A DNA stretch of 26,659 bases, from positions 1 to 26,659 of the forward strand of contig DATEZO010000028.1 in assembly GCA_035255485.1 (NCBI GenBank), given 5' to 3'. Below, one piece after another: positions 6,721-15,704 of the stretch (the stretch's first letter is position 1; each line of letters opens with the position of its first letter). Below the pieces are notes generated by a model. That model was not told the origin of the DNA and searched no databases. It saw only the letters and a program-made list of their open reading frames with translations. The DNA comes from DATEZO01 sp035255485. GTDB taxonomy: Bacteria; Pseudomonadota; Gammaproteobacteria; Burkholderiales; Burkholderiaceae_D. The position numbers and the translations under genes are program-made.

Positions 6721-9700
6721 GGCTCATACTCCTCGAACAGCGCGCCCTGCGTCGGTTTGACTGCCTGGCTCGCCGCCCATGCGTTGTAAATCGACACGGC
6801 GCGCGAAGCCGCATTGCGGCTGGCCTGATCCGGGCCGTTCTTGTATAGCCACTCCAGCAAGGGCTTCAGCGCCACATGGGGCTTGAAGTTCTCGTTCTTC
6901 AGCGTATCGGATGCGTTGATGCCGCTGCCGTCGAAACAGGCCCCGATGAGCACAAGCGCCTGATCCAAATCCGAGGTCAAACGGCGCTTGTGCTTGCCAG
7001 ACCATTCGCGGGCGAAGTCCAGCGGATTCACCCGCGTGAATACCTTGCTTTTTTCCGAGCACCAGCCGCGCTGCTCAAATTCGTCGGGCGTCGTGATCGA
7101 ACCTTTGAGAAATTTCTGCAACTGGTCGCGCTTCAACTCGATGGCATTGCCGAAGGTGCGCAGGAACTGCCGCGTGATCGGCTCAGCATTGACGGGGGGC
7201 GGTTCCTTGCCCTTGTCGGCGTCTTCGTCGATGAGCTGGTTGATACCAACCAACGCATCCTTGACGGAGATCGTGCGCTCTTCGTCGACGTACACCTTGC
7301 CGTAGTGGCGGGAGAAGTACTCCAGCGCCTTGCCGCGCCGGATCACCTGGATGTCTGCGGCGGGCAAGCCTTCCTTGGCGTGGTTTTCCAGCATGGCCTG
7401 CAGTTGGCGCACATCGGCCATCACCTCGCGGCGCATCCTGCCCCAGCTCACCGGCTTGGGTTCCTCGGTGCGCTTGCGGCAGACGTGGATGATGTCGTAC
7501 TCGATCTGCTGGGAGCCGAAGGTTCCGGGCTTGCTGCCTTCGCCCTTGGTTTCATCGCTGCGAATGGGATACGCTGCTTCCAAATAGAAGCCTGCATCGA
7601 ACAGACTTTCCAGCACCGACACCCAGGGCTCGTCTTGGCTGTGGTGGAAGGTAAATGCGAGGAGGCCGCTAGGCTTCAGGATTCGAGCGCATTCGCGCCA
7701 GATAGCGGTAAGCAATTGCTGGTAGTAGCCCTGAGGGTTGTCAGGGTTGCGAACCGGGTTGTCGACGGCTTCCAGTGATTTTGGCGTCAGCTCAAGCTTC
7801 AACTGCGGGTACTTATCCTCGAGAGCGAGACGCAGCCAGACATGAAAGAAGTCGGCCAGTTCGGCGTACTGGACGTTATTACCGAACGGCGGATCGGTGA
7901 TGACCAGATCGACCGAAGCTGTTGCGATGTCGTCAAGCTCTGTTGAAGATCCCCAACGCACCGTACCGCTCAAAAGCGCATCGCCAGGGCTTACCTTCTC
8001 GCTCTTGCCGGAAACGAGATCCTTGAGTGCAGGCTGCTCAAGCGAGAGCCGCTCGTTCGACACCAGTTCCCACGGGGCTAATGCCCACTCGCGGGATTCA
8101 ATCAGCCCCTCAGCGCATGAACTCCAGTTTCCACGCCCCAAGTCACCGAACACGCAGTTCTCGACAGGTGTGTTCTTCGGGTAGTAGTTGTTGTTCGAGA
8201 AGTGTGGCTCTAGCTTGTCAGCCTGCGTGTTCCACAGGCAGAGCATGTTCTGGTTGCGGAGGTATTGCTGGAATGCCGCCAACACGTATTCTCGCGTCTC
8301 CCAACGGTATGCGTCAGGAGACGCTGTGAGGATTGCCTTAAGCAATTGTGTTTGAACAAGCAACTGCCGAGCATTGAACATATCCGCAAATGTTGGATAT
8401 CCATGCTCAGGAATTTTTTGATAGGTGGTCTTGAAACCCTCTGGAACTGCAGTTCGCGGCCAATAGGTGCTCAGATCACTATTCTTACGGGACTCCCATT
8501 CGGCCGCTGCTGCATTAAGCTGGCGGGAATCATCGAGTGCAGCGAAGAACCTGCCGCCATAGCTTGCTCCACTGGCTTTAAGCTTCGGCGAGAAGGCTTG
8601 TACAGCGTAGGCCGCCATCGGAGCCCTTCCGCCATTACCGGTCATGGATGTCAGGACATCCTGAACCGTGCCGCACGATGCACATGCAAAGGCTGATTTT
8701 TTGGCGATAGTTCCCTCGCTGGTCTTGATCGTGACCTTGCTTTCCGGGCACGTCACTTCTTCGGGAAGTTCGCCACGCACCTCTAACAAGCGAATATTGG
8801 TGGCCCGTGCTTTATACCATCGAGCCGTGGCCCCCACATCGTCCTGTGCAGCGCCGCCGTAGGGCTGGCCATTCGCGTCTTGCTTCGCCTCACCAGCCAG
8901 CCATTGCGGATGCACCAGCAAACTCAGTCCCACCTTCTTGTTGGGCTTCAGTGGCTTACCCAGATTCACCAGCGCGGTATGACCGCAATGCGGACAGACA
9001 ACGCCCTTCTTGCGGTCGAGCACGGAGAACGGGTACTCGGAAGGTGCCACGTACAGCGGCACATCGGGAGCCATACGCGCAGCGTCTTCCTCGACGTGGA
9101 ACTCGCCGCCGCACTTGCCGCAGGAATGCTCCCAGTGTTTGACGCTGAGCGTCTTCACCGCCATCACTGGGCTGGTCATGATGGGCGTCCGGTGGCCGCA
9201 GCCGGTCACCTGACAAGGGCCGTGCTTGGCCCAGAAGGTGTAGATGATCTCCGGGCCTTCGTAGCTGTACTCAGACCGCTGCTCTCGAGGAATGCTGAGC
9301 GGGTCGAAATCGGCAGGCATCACGCGTTTGGTCGGCACGTGCGTCCATTTGCCTTTTTCGCCATTCGGGCCATCGCAGTAGTAGTATGGCATGATCTGCG
9401 GCTTGACCTCCGCCTCGATGTCGGCGAGCAGACGCTTCACTTCCTCCAGGTCGACATTGGCCAGCTCCTGCTTGACGACGAACCACGCAACCGGGTTCAG
9501 GTCGTTGCCGATCATCTGCATCCCGAGTCGGGAACCCTCCACCAACGTGGTGCCGCCGCCCATGAAGATGTCGGCCACCTTCAGATTCTTGAACGCGCCT
9601 TTCTTCTGGTGGTTGGCGTAGTAGTTGTCCCACACCAACTTGGCCGAGTGCGACTTGTCCTCGGGGGCCTTGGTGGCCGCTGCGATCAACATCGAACGGA

Positions 9701-9929
9701 ACACGCTGGAACGACGCCGTGCCCACCATTTCGACATCTGGTAGATCGGCTTGCCGGCGTTGCCTTCGATGATCGCCACCTGATTGACGGGCAGAATCGG
9801 AAAGTCGACCTCCAGGCAGGTCTTGGGCCGATTCGGGTCGTTGAAGTCGACGGTTTCCAATGCGACCGTCTTGCCGGCGCCGACGGCCTTGGCGACTTCT
9901 TGCGCCAGTAGTTCTTTTTTGGTTGCCAT
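6717..9929 (-). CDS. DUF1156 adenine-specific DNA methyltransferase with Zn-ribbons (PglXI-like)
   Basis: 1070 aa, ATG behind AAGGAA. The N-terminal DUF1156 region (residues 40-85, with FPILPVNQVA and MSKWWARRR) is followed by IFMGGGTTL at 121-129, the S-adenosylmethionine-binding motif I. Four cysteine pairs (C239/C244, C270/C273, C312/C315, C416/C419) suggest Zn-ribbon elements, and TDPPF at 678-682 is the amino-methyltransferase catalytic motif. These features match COG1743 methylases, named PglXI in type 3 BREX. The likely role is N6-adenine methylation of host DNA to mark self. The gene sits between the PglZ-like gene (12-nt gap) and the 166-aa gene (4-nt overlap). Confidence 0.9.
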   Translation of the reverse strand: MATKKELLAQEVAKAVGAGKTVALETVDFNDPNRPKTCLEVDFPILPVNQVAIIEGNAGKPIYQMSKWWARRRSSVFRSMLIAAATKAPEDKSHSAKLVWDNYYANHQKKGAFKNLKVADIFMGGGTTLVEGSRLGMQMIGNDLNPVAWFVVKQELANVDLEEVKRLLADIEAEVKPQIMPYYYCDGPNGEKGKWTHVPTKRVMPADFDPLSIPREQRSEYSYEGPEIIYTFWAKHGPCQVTGCGHRTPIMTSPVMAVKTLSVKHWEHSCGKCGGEFHVEEDAARMAPDVPLYVAPSEYPFSVLDRKKGVVCPHCGHTALVNLGKPLKPNKKVGLSLLVHPQWLAGEAKQDANGQPYGGAAQDDVGATARWYKARATNIRLLEVRGELPEEVTCPESKVTIKTSEGTIAKKSAFACASCGTVQDVLTSMTGNGGRAPMAAYAVQAFSPKLKASGASYGGRFFAALDDSRQLNAAAAEWESRKNSDLSTYWPRTAVPEGFKTTYQKIPEHGYPTFADMFNARQLLVQTQLLKAILTASPDAYRWETREYVLAAFQQYLRNQNMLCLWNTQADKLEPHFSNNNYYPKNTPVENCVFGDLGRGNWSSCAEGLIESREWALAPWELVSNERLSLEQPALKDLVSGKSEKVSPGDALLSGTVRWGSSTELDDIATASVDLVITDPPFGNNVQYAELADFFHVWLRLALEDKYPQLKLELTPKSLEAVDNPVRNPDNPQGYYQQLLTAIWRECARILKPSGLLAFTFHHSQDEPWVSVLESLFDAGFYLEAAYPIRSDETKGEGSKPGTFGSQQIEYDIIHVCRKRTEEPKPVSWGRMRREVMADVRQLQAMLENHAKEGLPAADIQVIRRGKALEYFSRHYGKVYVDEERTISVKDALVGINQLIDEDADKGKEPPPVNAEPITRQFLRTFGNAIELKRDQLQKFLKGSITTPDEFEQRGWCSEKSKVFTRVNPLDFAREWSGKHKRRLTSDLDQALVLIGACFDGSGINASDTLKNENFKPHVALKPLLEWLYKNGPDQASRNAASRAVSIYNAWAASQAVKPTQGALFEEYEP

Positions 9930-9941
9930 GTGGCGCGTTCC

Positions 9942-10931
9942 TTATTTCGTGAGCTCGACGAAGGGTGAAAGTACCTCGAGCAGCGAGAGGCCGCCGTGCG
10001 TCAACGTCGGGTAGCCGCCCTGGCTTTTCCATTTCCAGCGGCCAAGGGCCAGGAGATGAGCGCCATGCGGGCTGTTGATCTGCAACGCGACGGGGGGCAC
10101 GAACGGGCCGGTTTCACCGGTGCCCGCCGTGCTGCGCCTGCTGGCAAAGGTTTTCTTGAGGAACTGGCCGACCTCGCCGTCGGCGTCAGGGAAGTAGCCG
10201 GTGGCGGCGTAACCGTGGTCGGAGGTAATGACCAGCCGTCGCCCGGTGGCCAAGCGCTCGACAAAGGCCCAGAAGTCGTCGCTGCTGAGTTGATCGGTCG
10301 CGTCGCGGGTCAGCGTGTCGAGACCCTGGCCCGCGCCTGATCCGTCGTGAACCTTGCTGTCGGGCCAGTGGTGCCAGAACACCCAGTTCGGCGCGCTGTT
10401 GATCAAGCTCTCGCAGTCTTTCCACGGCATATCGACGCACTCGGTGTGCGCCGGTTGCAGCCTGTGGGCAAGGCCGCCACCGTTGTTCTGGAGTTGGCTA
10501 CGGCTACCAAAGCCCAGGGCCTGCGCAAACTCGTTGGTTTCGCCGGGCAGCTCGGAGGCGTTGGCCGTAACCTCGTGTAGGGTGAAACCGCGCTCCTTGG
10601 CCCCTTGCAGAAACCAAGGCAATTCGCGTAACGACAAGCCGTCGAGGATCAGTACTGCCTTGGCGCTGTAGGGTTCGGCCCACCAGCGAATCAGACGATC
10701 CGAGGTGCGTTCGACGGTGTCGCCGAAGGCTTGCCATAGATCCCATCCCGTGGACGACAGGAAGTGATCGAGCGCGCCGATTTCGCGGTCACGCTTGATG
10801 ACCTCGCTGGGCGCGTTGCCTGCGGCCAGCGGTTTGGACGCAATCTCGACGGCATTATTGATGATGACGCGCCACGCGTCCTCGGCAGAGCCCTTGGTCA
10901 GGCTGCGCAATACCCCGGCGTCGAGTGTCAT
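9942..10931 (-). CDS. Short PglZ-like alkaline-phosphatase-fold protein
   Basis: 329 aa; its ATG shares one base with the stop of the DUF499 gene (TGATG). The alkaline-phosphatase superfamily core is visible: AVLILDGLS with Asp97 as a metal ligand, VFWHHWPDSKVHD near 184-196, VITSDHGYA with DHG at 238-240, and a C-terminal LTHGGLSLLEVLSPFVEL, which closely resembles the end of PglZ domains. Canonical BREX PglZ proteins are roughly twice as long or more, so this is a core domain with little added. PglZ is essential in characterised BREX and Pgl systems, but its substrate is unknown. Family assignment is firm; phosphatase activity is assumed from the fold. Confidence 0.85.
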   Translation of the reverse strand: MTLDAGVLRSLTKGSAEDAWRVIINNAVEIASKPLAAGNAPSEVIKRDREIGALDHFLSSTGWDLWQAFGDTVERTSDRLIRWWAEPYSAKAVLILDGLSLRELPWFLQGAKERGFTLHEVTANASELPGETNEFAQALGFGSRSQLQNNGGGLAHRLQPAHTECVDMPWKDCESLINSAPNWVFWHHWPDSKVHDGSGAGQGLDTLTRDATDQLSSDDFWAFVERLATGRRLVITSDHGYAATGYFPDADGEVGQFLKKTFASRRSTAGTGETGPFVPPVALQINSPHGAHLLALGRWKWKSQGGYPTLTHGGLSLLEVLSPFVELTK

Positions 10932-13660
10932 CAGTTGTCCTCCTTCTCAAGGCTGAGCTCGAAGGTCATGCCGTCGGGCAGTTTTTTGAGCAGTTCCTTG
11001 AGCTGCGCACCGTTAGCCGCAGCCACCTTGATCGAAACTTCGGCGACCTGTGTGGCAGGGCCGATGCCCCAACCTTCGAGCTTGCCGATCAGGTTCAGCG
11101 GCGAGGTGGGTGGATTGTTCAGGGGGATGCGTGGCTTGCTGCCAACGCCTGTCGAACCGCCACCAAAGATGCTGCCGCCGGTCGTAGGCGTATCACCTGA
11201 CGTGGGTGGCAATGGCGGCGACGTTGTACCACCGCCAAACAAGCCACCGCCGTCCCCGCCCGCCGACGGTTGCGGTTCGTGGGGTGTTGTGCCACCAGTG
11301 GTCGGCACCACCGAAGGCTCCATTAGGAATATCTCATCGAGCTGGCGACCTGTGTAGGGCAGCTTCGCGCGCAGTCGCTTCCAGGCTGTATCCTCGTCCT
11401 CGCCGGGCTGGGTCTGCAGGTACTCAAGCCCGCGCAGGTTGATGGCGATCTTGCCCCGCGCGCAAAGACGCAGGATGCGCTCCTTCATTGCAGTCTCGCC
11501 GAGCCAGGGGATACAATCCTGGCCCGCGGGGCGAGGCTCTTGCAGCTCACGCAGCAGTTTACCAACCGGCGAATTTTCGATAGCGGCTTCCAGCACGAAG
11601 TCTTCAAAGTCCTCGGGCACGAACAGATCATTGACCAGTGCCTCTTCGATGCCTTCGGGGATCTGCGCACCTTGCTTCTTCAGGCTCTCGACGCTGAATA
11701 TGCATTGGTTCGGGTCGGCGAAGTTCCAGCGATGCAGGATTGCAAAGCGGTCGAAGCGCTTCTTCAGGATGTCGCGCAGCACCCCCTGGTACTCGGTGTG
11801 CAGCTTTTTGTACTCGGAATTCTGGTCGCTCCATTCCTGCGCCTTCATCTCGGCACGGGCCAGAATCAACAGGTCGCGGTCGTGGAACACGTTCGACGCA
11901 CTGGCTCGCGGCAGCAGGAAGCGAATGGTGTTGCGCCGCTTCTGCAGGTGATCTTTGAGCCAGCGGCCAAGGCGCTGGTCCAAGTTGTCAGGCTCTTCTG
12001 GCAACACCACGATGGGAAGACGCTCGTCCCAGCGCTCGGGCTGCTCGGCTTCATCCAGCGATGACCATGGATCGGTCTGCCAGGACTTCGGCAACGCGAT
12101 CACGCGGAAGGTCTTGGCCACCTCGTCATTGCCGGTAATTACGTAGCGAACCTGCTTCGCGAGTTGGGTCTGGTCGGAACCGTCGGCGAACAGCTTGTCA
12201 TTTCGGGCGCAGGCCATCAGCTTGGCACGTGGGTTTTCTTCCTCGCGGAAAACCAACCGAGACCCATCCTGGTGAATATTGAAACTGTTTTCGACGATAG
12301 TCGCCAGCTCTACCTGGAACGCGTTGTCGTCGACGGCCTTGTTGCGCGTGATGTCGACATGCAACGCCGCGGGCTCGGCTCCAGCCAAGTTGCCGACTGC
12401 AATGGATCGCAGCCACAGAGCACCGACAATCTCCTGCAGGTGCGGGGCGATACTGGCGTGGTCAGCCACCGCTTCGGTGACCGAGATAATGTTTTGCTGT
12501 GCCTTCGCACGCAGCGTGCGATGGTGCTCGTTCGACACCGAATCCAGTAGCGCGCCAATGCCAGACGTATCGTCATCCAAACGAAAATCGGCGGCCGTGA
12601 GCACCGGAGCCGCCTCGCCACGACTCTTGTAGAGATTGGCTAAGATTCGAATCATGTCGCGTGTTTCCTGCGCATCGGTGGCAATCAGGACCTGCTCTTC
12701 AAGCAGGCGCAGCAGGTGCGGTGCGTAGGGCCAGGATTCGATGAATTCTTTACGTTTTCGATCTTGCTCGGACGGTGGCACATCCAGAAGACGGAAGTAC
12801 TCCGCGACGTGCTTGGCCACCAGCGATTCGATGCTGGTCGGAGCAATCTGCATCCGGTTATCGAACAGACGATGCAACAACATCCTTCGACGGTCCTGCT
12901 GAATACGTTCTGCGTTGCCGCCAGCCTTAAAATCGATGGCGACCGGATTGACGCGGTGCACCTGCTGATAGGCGTCGCTGCCGCCGTTGCGGACCGAGAT
13001 CACCAGCACCAGAAGGTCTGGACGCTCCTTGGCGATCTCAGAAAGGATCTGGATGAAATTGAACGCCCAGTTCTTCCAGGGGTACTGCTTGGTGTTGGTC
13101 AAGCCGTCGTACCACGTCTGGAATTCGTCCAGCAGCAACATCGTGGGTGTATGCTGCAACAGCTCAAGGATTAGCTTATCGGATGGGATATCGGTTTTGG
13201 CCGCGCCCATACCTTCCCATTTTCCCTTTATGTAGGTGCCGTAGGGATGACGCTCGAACAGCAGATCCCACAGGAACTTGTAGCGCTGGCGGTGAAGACT
13301 TTCGCCAATCACCTGCATTCCGTCGCGTAGGCCGATCTTGGTGATTTGTGGGTCGCTCAATGTGGTAGCCCACGAATTTAGCCACGCAGCGGTCGACGTA
13401 GCATCATTGACTGCATGGTACAGGGCAGCCATCAGGTGAGACTTACCGAGGCCTCGCTCGCCGATCACCACGACCGGACGCCCTTGGTTCGGGCCGACCG
13501 CCTCGATCCCTTTTAGCAGGTCGTGGGTCGGATACGTGATCTCTAGAAATTCCTTCGCCGCGATCTGGGTCGCGCCGGTGTTCGTGTCGTTGGAGAGCTC
13601 AATGGCTGTCCCTTTGAGGCGCTTTCCTCGAAATTCTTCTCGCAGAATCAGTCCAAGCAT
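10931..13660 (-). CDS. DUF499 AAA+ ATPase, BrxC/PglY-like
   Basis: 909 aa. GERGLGKS at 67-74 is the Walker A motif, and TMLLLDEF at 173-180 the Walker B motif with a catalytic Glu. The start region (TYPTHDLLKGIEAVGPNQG) and overall size fit DUF499 ATPases, which are related in role to BrxC/PglY of BREX and Pgl. A low-complexity linker rich in Gly, Pro, Ser and Thr (about 785-845, with LFGGG and IFGGGS repeats) separates a C-terminal domain of about 70 residues. The ATG shares a base with the stop of the HTH gene and the end with the start of the PglZ gene, so the three are translationally coupled. It probably forms an oligomeric motor or scaffold on DNA; this is inferred. Confidence 0.85.
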   Translation of the reverse strand: MLGLILREEFRGKRLKGTAIELSNDTNTGATQIAAKEFLEITYPTHDLLKGIEAVGPNQGRPVVVIGERGLGKSHLMAALYHAVNDATSTAAWLNSWATTLSDPQITKIGLRDGMQVIGESLHRQRYKFLWDLLFERHPYGTYIKGKWEGMGAAKTDIPSDKLILELLQHTPTMLLLDEFQTWYDGLTNTKQYPWKNWAFNFIQILSEIAKERPDLLVLVISVRNGGSDAYQQVHRVNPVAIDFKAGGNAERIQQDRRRMLLHRLFDNRMQIAPTSIESLVAKHVAEYFRLLDVPPSEQDRKRKEFIESWPYAPHLLRLLEEQVLIATDAQETRDMIRILANLYKSRGEAAPVLTAADFRLDDDTSGIGALLDSVSNEHHRTLRAKAQQNIISVTEAVADHASIAPHLQEIVGALWLRSIAVGNLAGAEPAALHVDITRNKAVDDNAFQVELATIVENSFNIHQDGSRLVFREEENPRAKLMACARNDKLFADGSDQTQLAKQVRYVITGNDEVAKTFRVIALPKSWQTDPWSSLDEAEQPERWDERLPIVVLPEEPDNLDQRLGRWLKDHLQKRRNTIRFLLPRASASNVFHDRDLLILARAEMKAQEWSDQNSEYKKLHTEYQGVLRDILKKRFDRFAILHRWNFADPNQCIFSVESLKKQGAQIPEGIEEALVNDLFVPEDFEDFVLEAAIENSPVGKLLRELQEPRPAGQDCIPWLGETAMKERILRLCARGKIAINLRGLEYLQTQPGEDEDTAWKRLRAKLPYTGRQLDEIFLMEPSVVPTTGGTTPHEPQPSAGGDGGGLFGGGTTSPPLPPTSGDTPTTGGSIFGGGSTGVGSKPRIPLNNPPTSPLNLIGKLEGWGIGPATQVAEVSIKVAAANGAQLKELLKKLPDGMTFELSLEKEDN

Positions 13661-13908
13661 TATTCTTGCTCCCCTTCATTCGATTGACCTTTGGCCTTTG
13701 CTTTCTCGTCTCGACCGGCTCCATATGCCTCCTTCGACTGTTGCTTGATCCAACTATCAATGTCTGCACGTGAAAACCGCCACGTTCCTCCTACTTTGAA
13801 GGCAGGAATTTTCTTAGCAGCAGCCAGGCGATAAATGGTCCGTTCAGCAACCTTAAGATATTCAGCAACTTCTGTGATCGTAAGAATGTCAGATTCGGGT
13901 TGTCTCAT
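13660..13908 (-). CDS. Excisionase-type HTH regulator, first gene of the defence operon
   Basis: 82 aa. Residues 8-57 form a helix-turn-helix of the HTH_17/excisionase type: LTITEVAEYLKVAERTIYRL, then IPAFKVGGTWRFSRADIDSWI, the usual winged end. The tail (58-82) is charged and rich in Lys and Glu. Such small MerR-like proteins serve as recombination directionality factors or as regulators. Here it opens the operon (its stop overlaps the start of the DUF499 gene) and is preceded by a 24-bp dyad at 13940-13963, so autoregulation of the operon is the better guess. A role in excising the island cannot be excluded. Confidence 0.85.
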   Translation of the reverse strand: MRQPESDILTITEVAEYLKVAERTIYRLAAAKKIPAFKVGGTWRFSRADIDSWIKQQSKEAYGAGRDEKAKAKGQSNEGEQE

Positions 13909-13939
13909 TGGCGAAAGATGCTCTTAAACGTCAAAATTG

Positions 13940-13963
13940 GCTAAAGATGGCGAACATCTTAGC
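13940..13963. promoter_or_regulatory. Dyad operator candidate upstream of the defence operon
   Basis: An inverted repeat GCTAAAGATG / CATCTTAGC (one bulged base) around GCGAA lies 32 bp upstream of the HTH gene start. A half-site-like GCGAAAGATG recurs at 13911-13920, next to the start codon. A TAAGAT hexamer on the minus strand inside the right arm could be a -10 element, though no good -35 is visible. The arrangement fits autorepression by the HTH protein. Confidence 0.4.
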
Positions 13964-14014
13964 TTGATTTAGTGCAACCTTCAGCAAAACTTTACAGAGC
14001 CTTCAGTCTTGCTC

Positions 14015-14512
14015 CTAAATTGTTTGCCTGTCACCAAGCTTTTCAAGCATCTCTTCTGCAATGTCCCACGGTAACCGACGCCCATTGGCGCGCATTTGCT
14101 GATATGCGTTACGCGCCACCTGCACCGTTATCTTTCCCGCCTTAACCATTTCGGCAACTAGCCATAAAGTACCTCGGACCTTAACTTTTTCGTTTTCGGC
14201 CGCCGCCTTGAGGTCTTTGTCGCCGGTCAGCAGCGGGCACCCTTCTTTAGCTGCCAACACCAGGGCAAATAGGTCATTCCGACCAGGTCGCGTGTATTGC
14301 CTAGCCAGTTCGACTACACGTGCCACCGCAGCCTCATCGAACTCCCTCGCTTCGAGTCCCATATCGAGCAAGTAGCCATGCTGGCCATCAAGCTCCTCAT
14401 AAAAGAGAACGTCCGGCACCGCAAATTTATAGTCGAGGCTGAACATGGGTGCGACAAGTCCGCCAATCTCGATATCAATCAGAATATTTGCATCACTGAT
14501 GAGCAGCAGCAT
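14015..14512 (-). CDS. PIN-domain ribonuclease (putative toxin)
   Basis: 165 aa from the ATG at 14512, which has GGAGGG at a good distance; a GTG three bases earlier is possible. The PIN fold acidic residues are visible: ISDANILID (Asp7) at the N-terminus, FYEEL near 36-40, GRNDLFAL near 100 and LTGDKDL near 115. PIN proteins are Mg2+-dependent RNases, and many are toxins. The start lies about 20 bp inside the end of the XRE-ImmA/IrrE gene, so the two are translationally coupled in the antitoxin-first order common for such pairs. Toxicity is inferred from family and pairing. Confidence 0.85.
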   Translation of the reverse strand: MLLLISDANILIDIEIGGLVAPMFSLDYKFAVPDVLFYEELDGQHGYLLDMGLEAREFDEAAVARVVELARQYTRPGRNDLFALVLAAKEGCPLLTGDKDLKAAAENEKVKVRGTLWLVAEMVKAGKITVQVARNAYQQMRANGRRLPWDIAEEMLEKLGDRQTI

Positions 14513-15560
14513 CACTGCCCTCCAGAGCTCGGACGGTCTGGAAGGCTGTCAGCGACATCTTCATCAATTCGGCAGCTTTCGACTCCCCAATGTAGTCTTC
14601 CGCCAGTGCATGAAACACCAATTGTTCAAACACGTGTGCTTTTTCAGCCGGATAAGGTTTGCCAGGCTCTTTGATGTGCCACCCTTTGATGCGAAAGAGC
14701 TTTGCCTGCTCATCTCGCCACGCTGGAGTCACAATGCCGAGATCACGTGCGCGGTACAAGAGACCTTGCATGCTGAGGCCAAACTCCTCCTTCAGCAGTG
14801 CCAGTTCCTTCGGCTCGATGTAATTACGATGAGTCCCGAGTTCCTGCATCACTGACTGTCGAGGAATCAGAAAAGCACCAGCAAAACGATTGCACGCCAG
14901 CTCCTCGTCCAGGTCTTTAGCGAGCCGATCGGCGAGCATTAGATGGCCGAGTTCGTGAGCGAGCGTAAATCGTTGCCGATCTCCAGGCCAGTTGCTCCCC
15001 ACGACAATGATAGGCATTCGATTGACGGATGCCGCTAGTCCATCAAATTTGGGGTCGGCATTGGAATCGATCATGAAGACGCGAATACCGTGCGTCTCTA
15101 ATACATCGATCAAATCAGGGATCGGATCTAGACCCAGATCCCATGCTTGGCGTACCGCTTCGGCGGCGTTCTCGATCTGCGCAAAATCGGTGATTGCTGC
15201 CGGCAGGACCTCGACCGGCCCAAATGGCGTAACTGGCGGTGTCGGGAAATGATTTTCAAGCTCGATGCGACGTTCGATTTGGTCGATGACTTCGTGCTCG
15301 ATTGCTTCCAGTCGCTTCTTCGGTAATGTGCTGCGCTTGCGGTACTCGATGCGATCGAGCACCACCGCCTGCGGTCGGAAAAAATATTCCGTCCGAACAT
15401 TGAGCGCCCGCGCCAACTTAAGCAGTGTGCCGGATGACGGTATCGCTTGCTCGTCTTCGTATTTCTTGATGGCCGCATGCGTCAGCCCGACCTGAGCGCC
15501 AAGGTCGCGTAGCGACAGGCCGGCCGCTTTACGGGCTCGGTGTAACCGTTGTCCGATCAT
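14493..15560 (-). CDS. XRE-family regulator with ImmA/IrrE metallopeptidase domain (putative antitoxin)
   Basis: 355 aa. The start is set at the ATG at 15560, behind GGAG; the longer open frame up to 15719 lacks a ribosome site and runs through the promoter. Residues 1-60 are an XRE helix-turn-helix (LRDLGAQVGLTHAAIKKYE). Residues 130-260 are a COG2856-type peptidase with the zinc motif HELGH at 202-206 and a downstream acidic DEELACNRFAGAFLIP segment. The C-terminal 100 residues are helical. Such fusions are repressor-antitoxins or protease-controlled regulators, as in ImmA/ImmR of ICEBs1. It precedes and overlaps the PIN gene, and a dyad surrounds its promoter. Confidence 0.88.
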   Translation of the reverse strand: MIGQRLHRARKAAGLSLRDLGAQVGLTHAAIKKYEDEQAIPSSGTLLKLARALNVRTEYFFRPQAVVLDRIEYRKRSTLPKKRLEAIEHEVIDQIERRIELENHFPTPPVTPFGPVEVLPAAITDFAQIENAAEAVRQAWDLGLDPIPDLIDVLETHGIRVFMIDSNADPKFDGLAASVNRMPIIVVGSNWPGDRQRFTLAHELGHLMLADRLAKDLDEELACNRFAGAFLIPRQSVMQELGTHRNYIEPKELALLKEEFGLSMQGLLYRARDLGIVTPAWRDEQAKLFRIKGWHIKEPGKPYPAEKAHVFEQLVFHALAEDYIGESKAAELMKMSLTAFQTVRALEGSDAAAHQ

Positions 15561-15577
15561 GACTGGCTCTCCGTTGT

Positions 15578-15616
15578 GGTTTACACTTTTCTGTATTATA
15601 GTACGCATTGTAAACC
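15578..15616 (-). promoter_or_regulatory. Promoter with flanking 8-bp inverted repeat for the XRE/PIN pair
   Basis: Perfect arms GGTTTACA (15578-15585) and TGTAAACC (15609-15616) enclose a consensus -10 box, TATAAT on the minus strand (15595-15600). No strong -35 is visible. The inner arm overlaps the expected transcription start, about 25 nt before the XRE start codon. The layout is typical of an autorepressor operator. Confidence 0.6.
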
Positions 15617-15704
15617 TCAGTCCAGACCGCCATATGGCCAGAGTAGGCTCAGGTCGACAGAACTTTGATAAACAACAGCATTGTTTTGACAAGGGGAGTT
15701 CAAC

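Noticed and set aside
8880..9911. Long plus-strand open frame opposite the DUF1156 gene (likewise 6876-7778, 3622-4614, 5146-5919 and 18315-19157)
   Set aside because: All mirror strongly supported minus-strand genes and show His/Arg/Leu-rich composition with no family features.
2155..13908. Labelling the island as canonical type 3 BREX or DISARM
   Set aside because: No BrxF, BrxA, DrmA or DrmB features are visible, and PglZ is unusually short; only shared components can be claimed.
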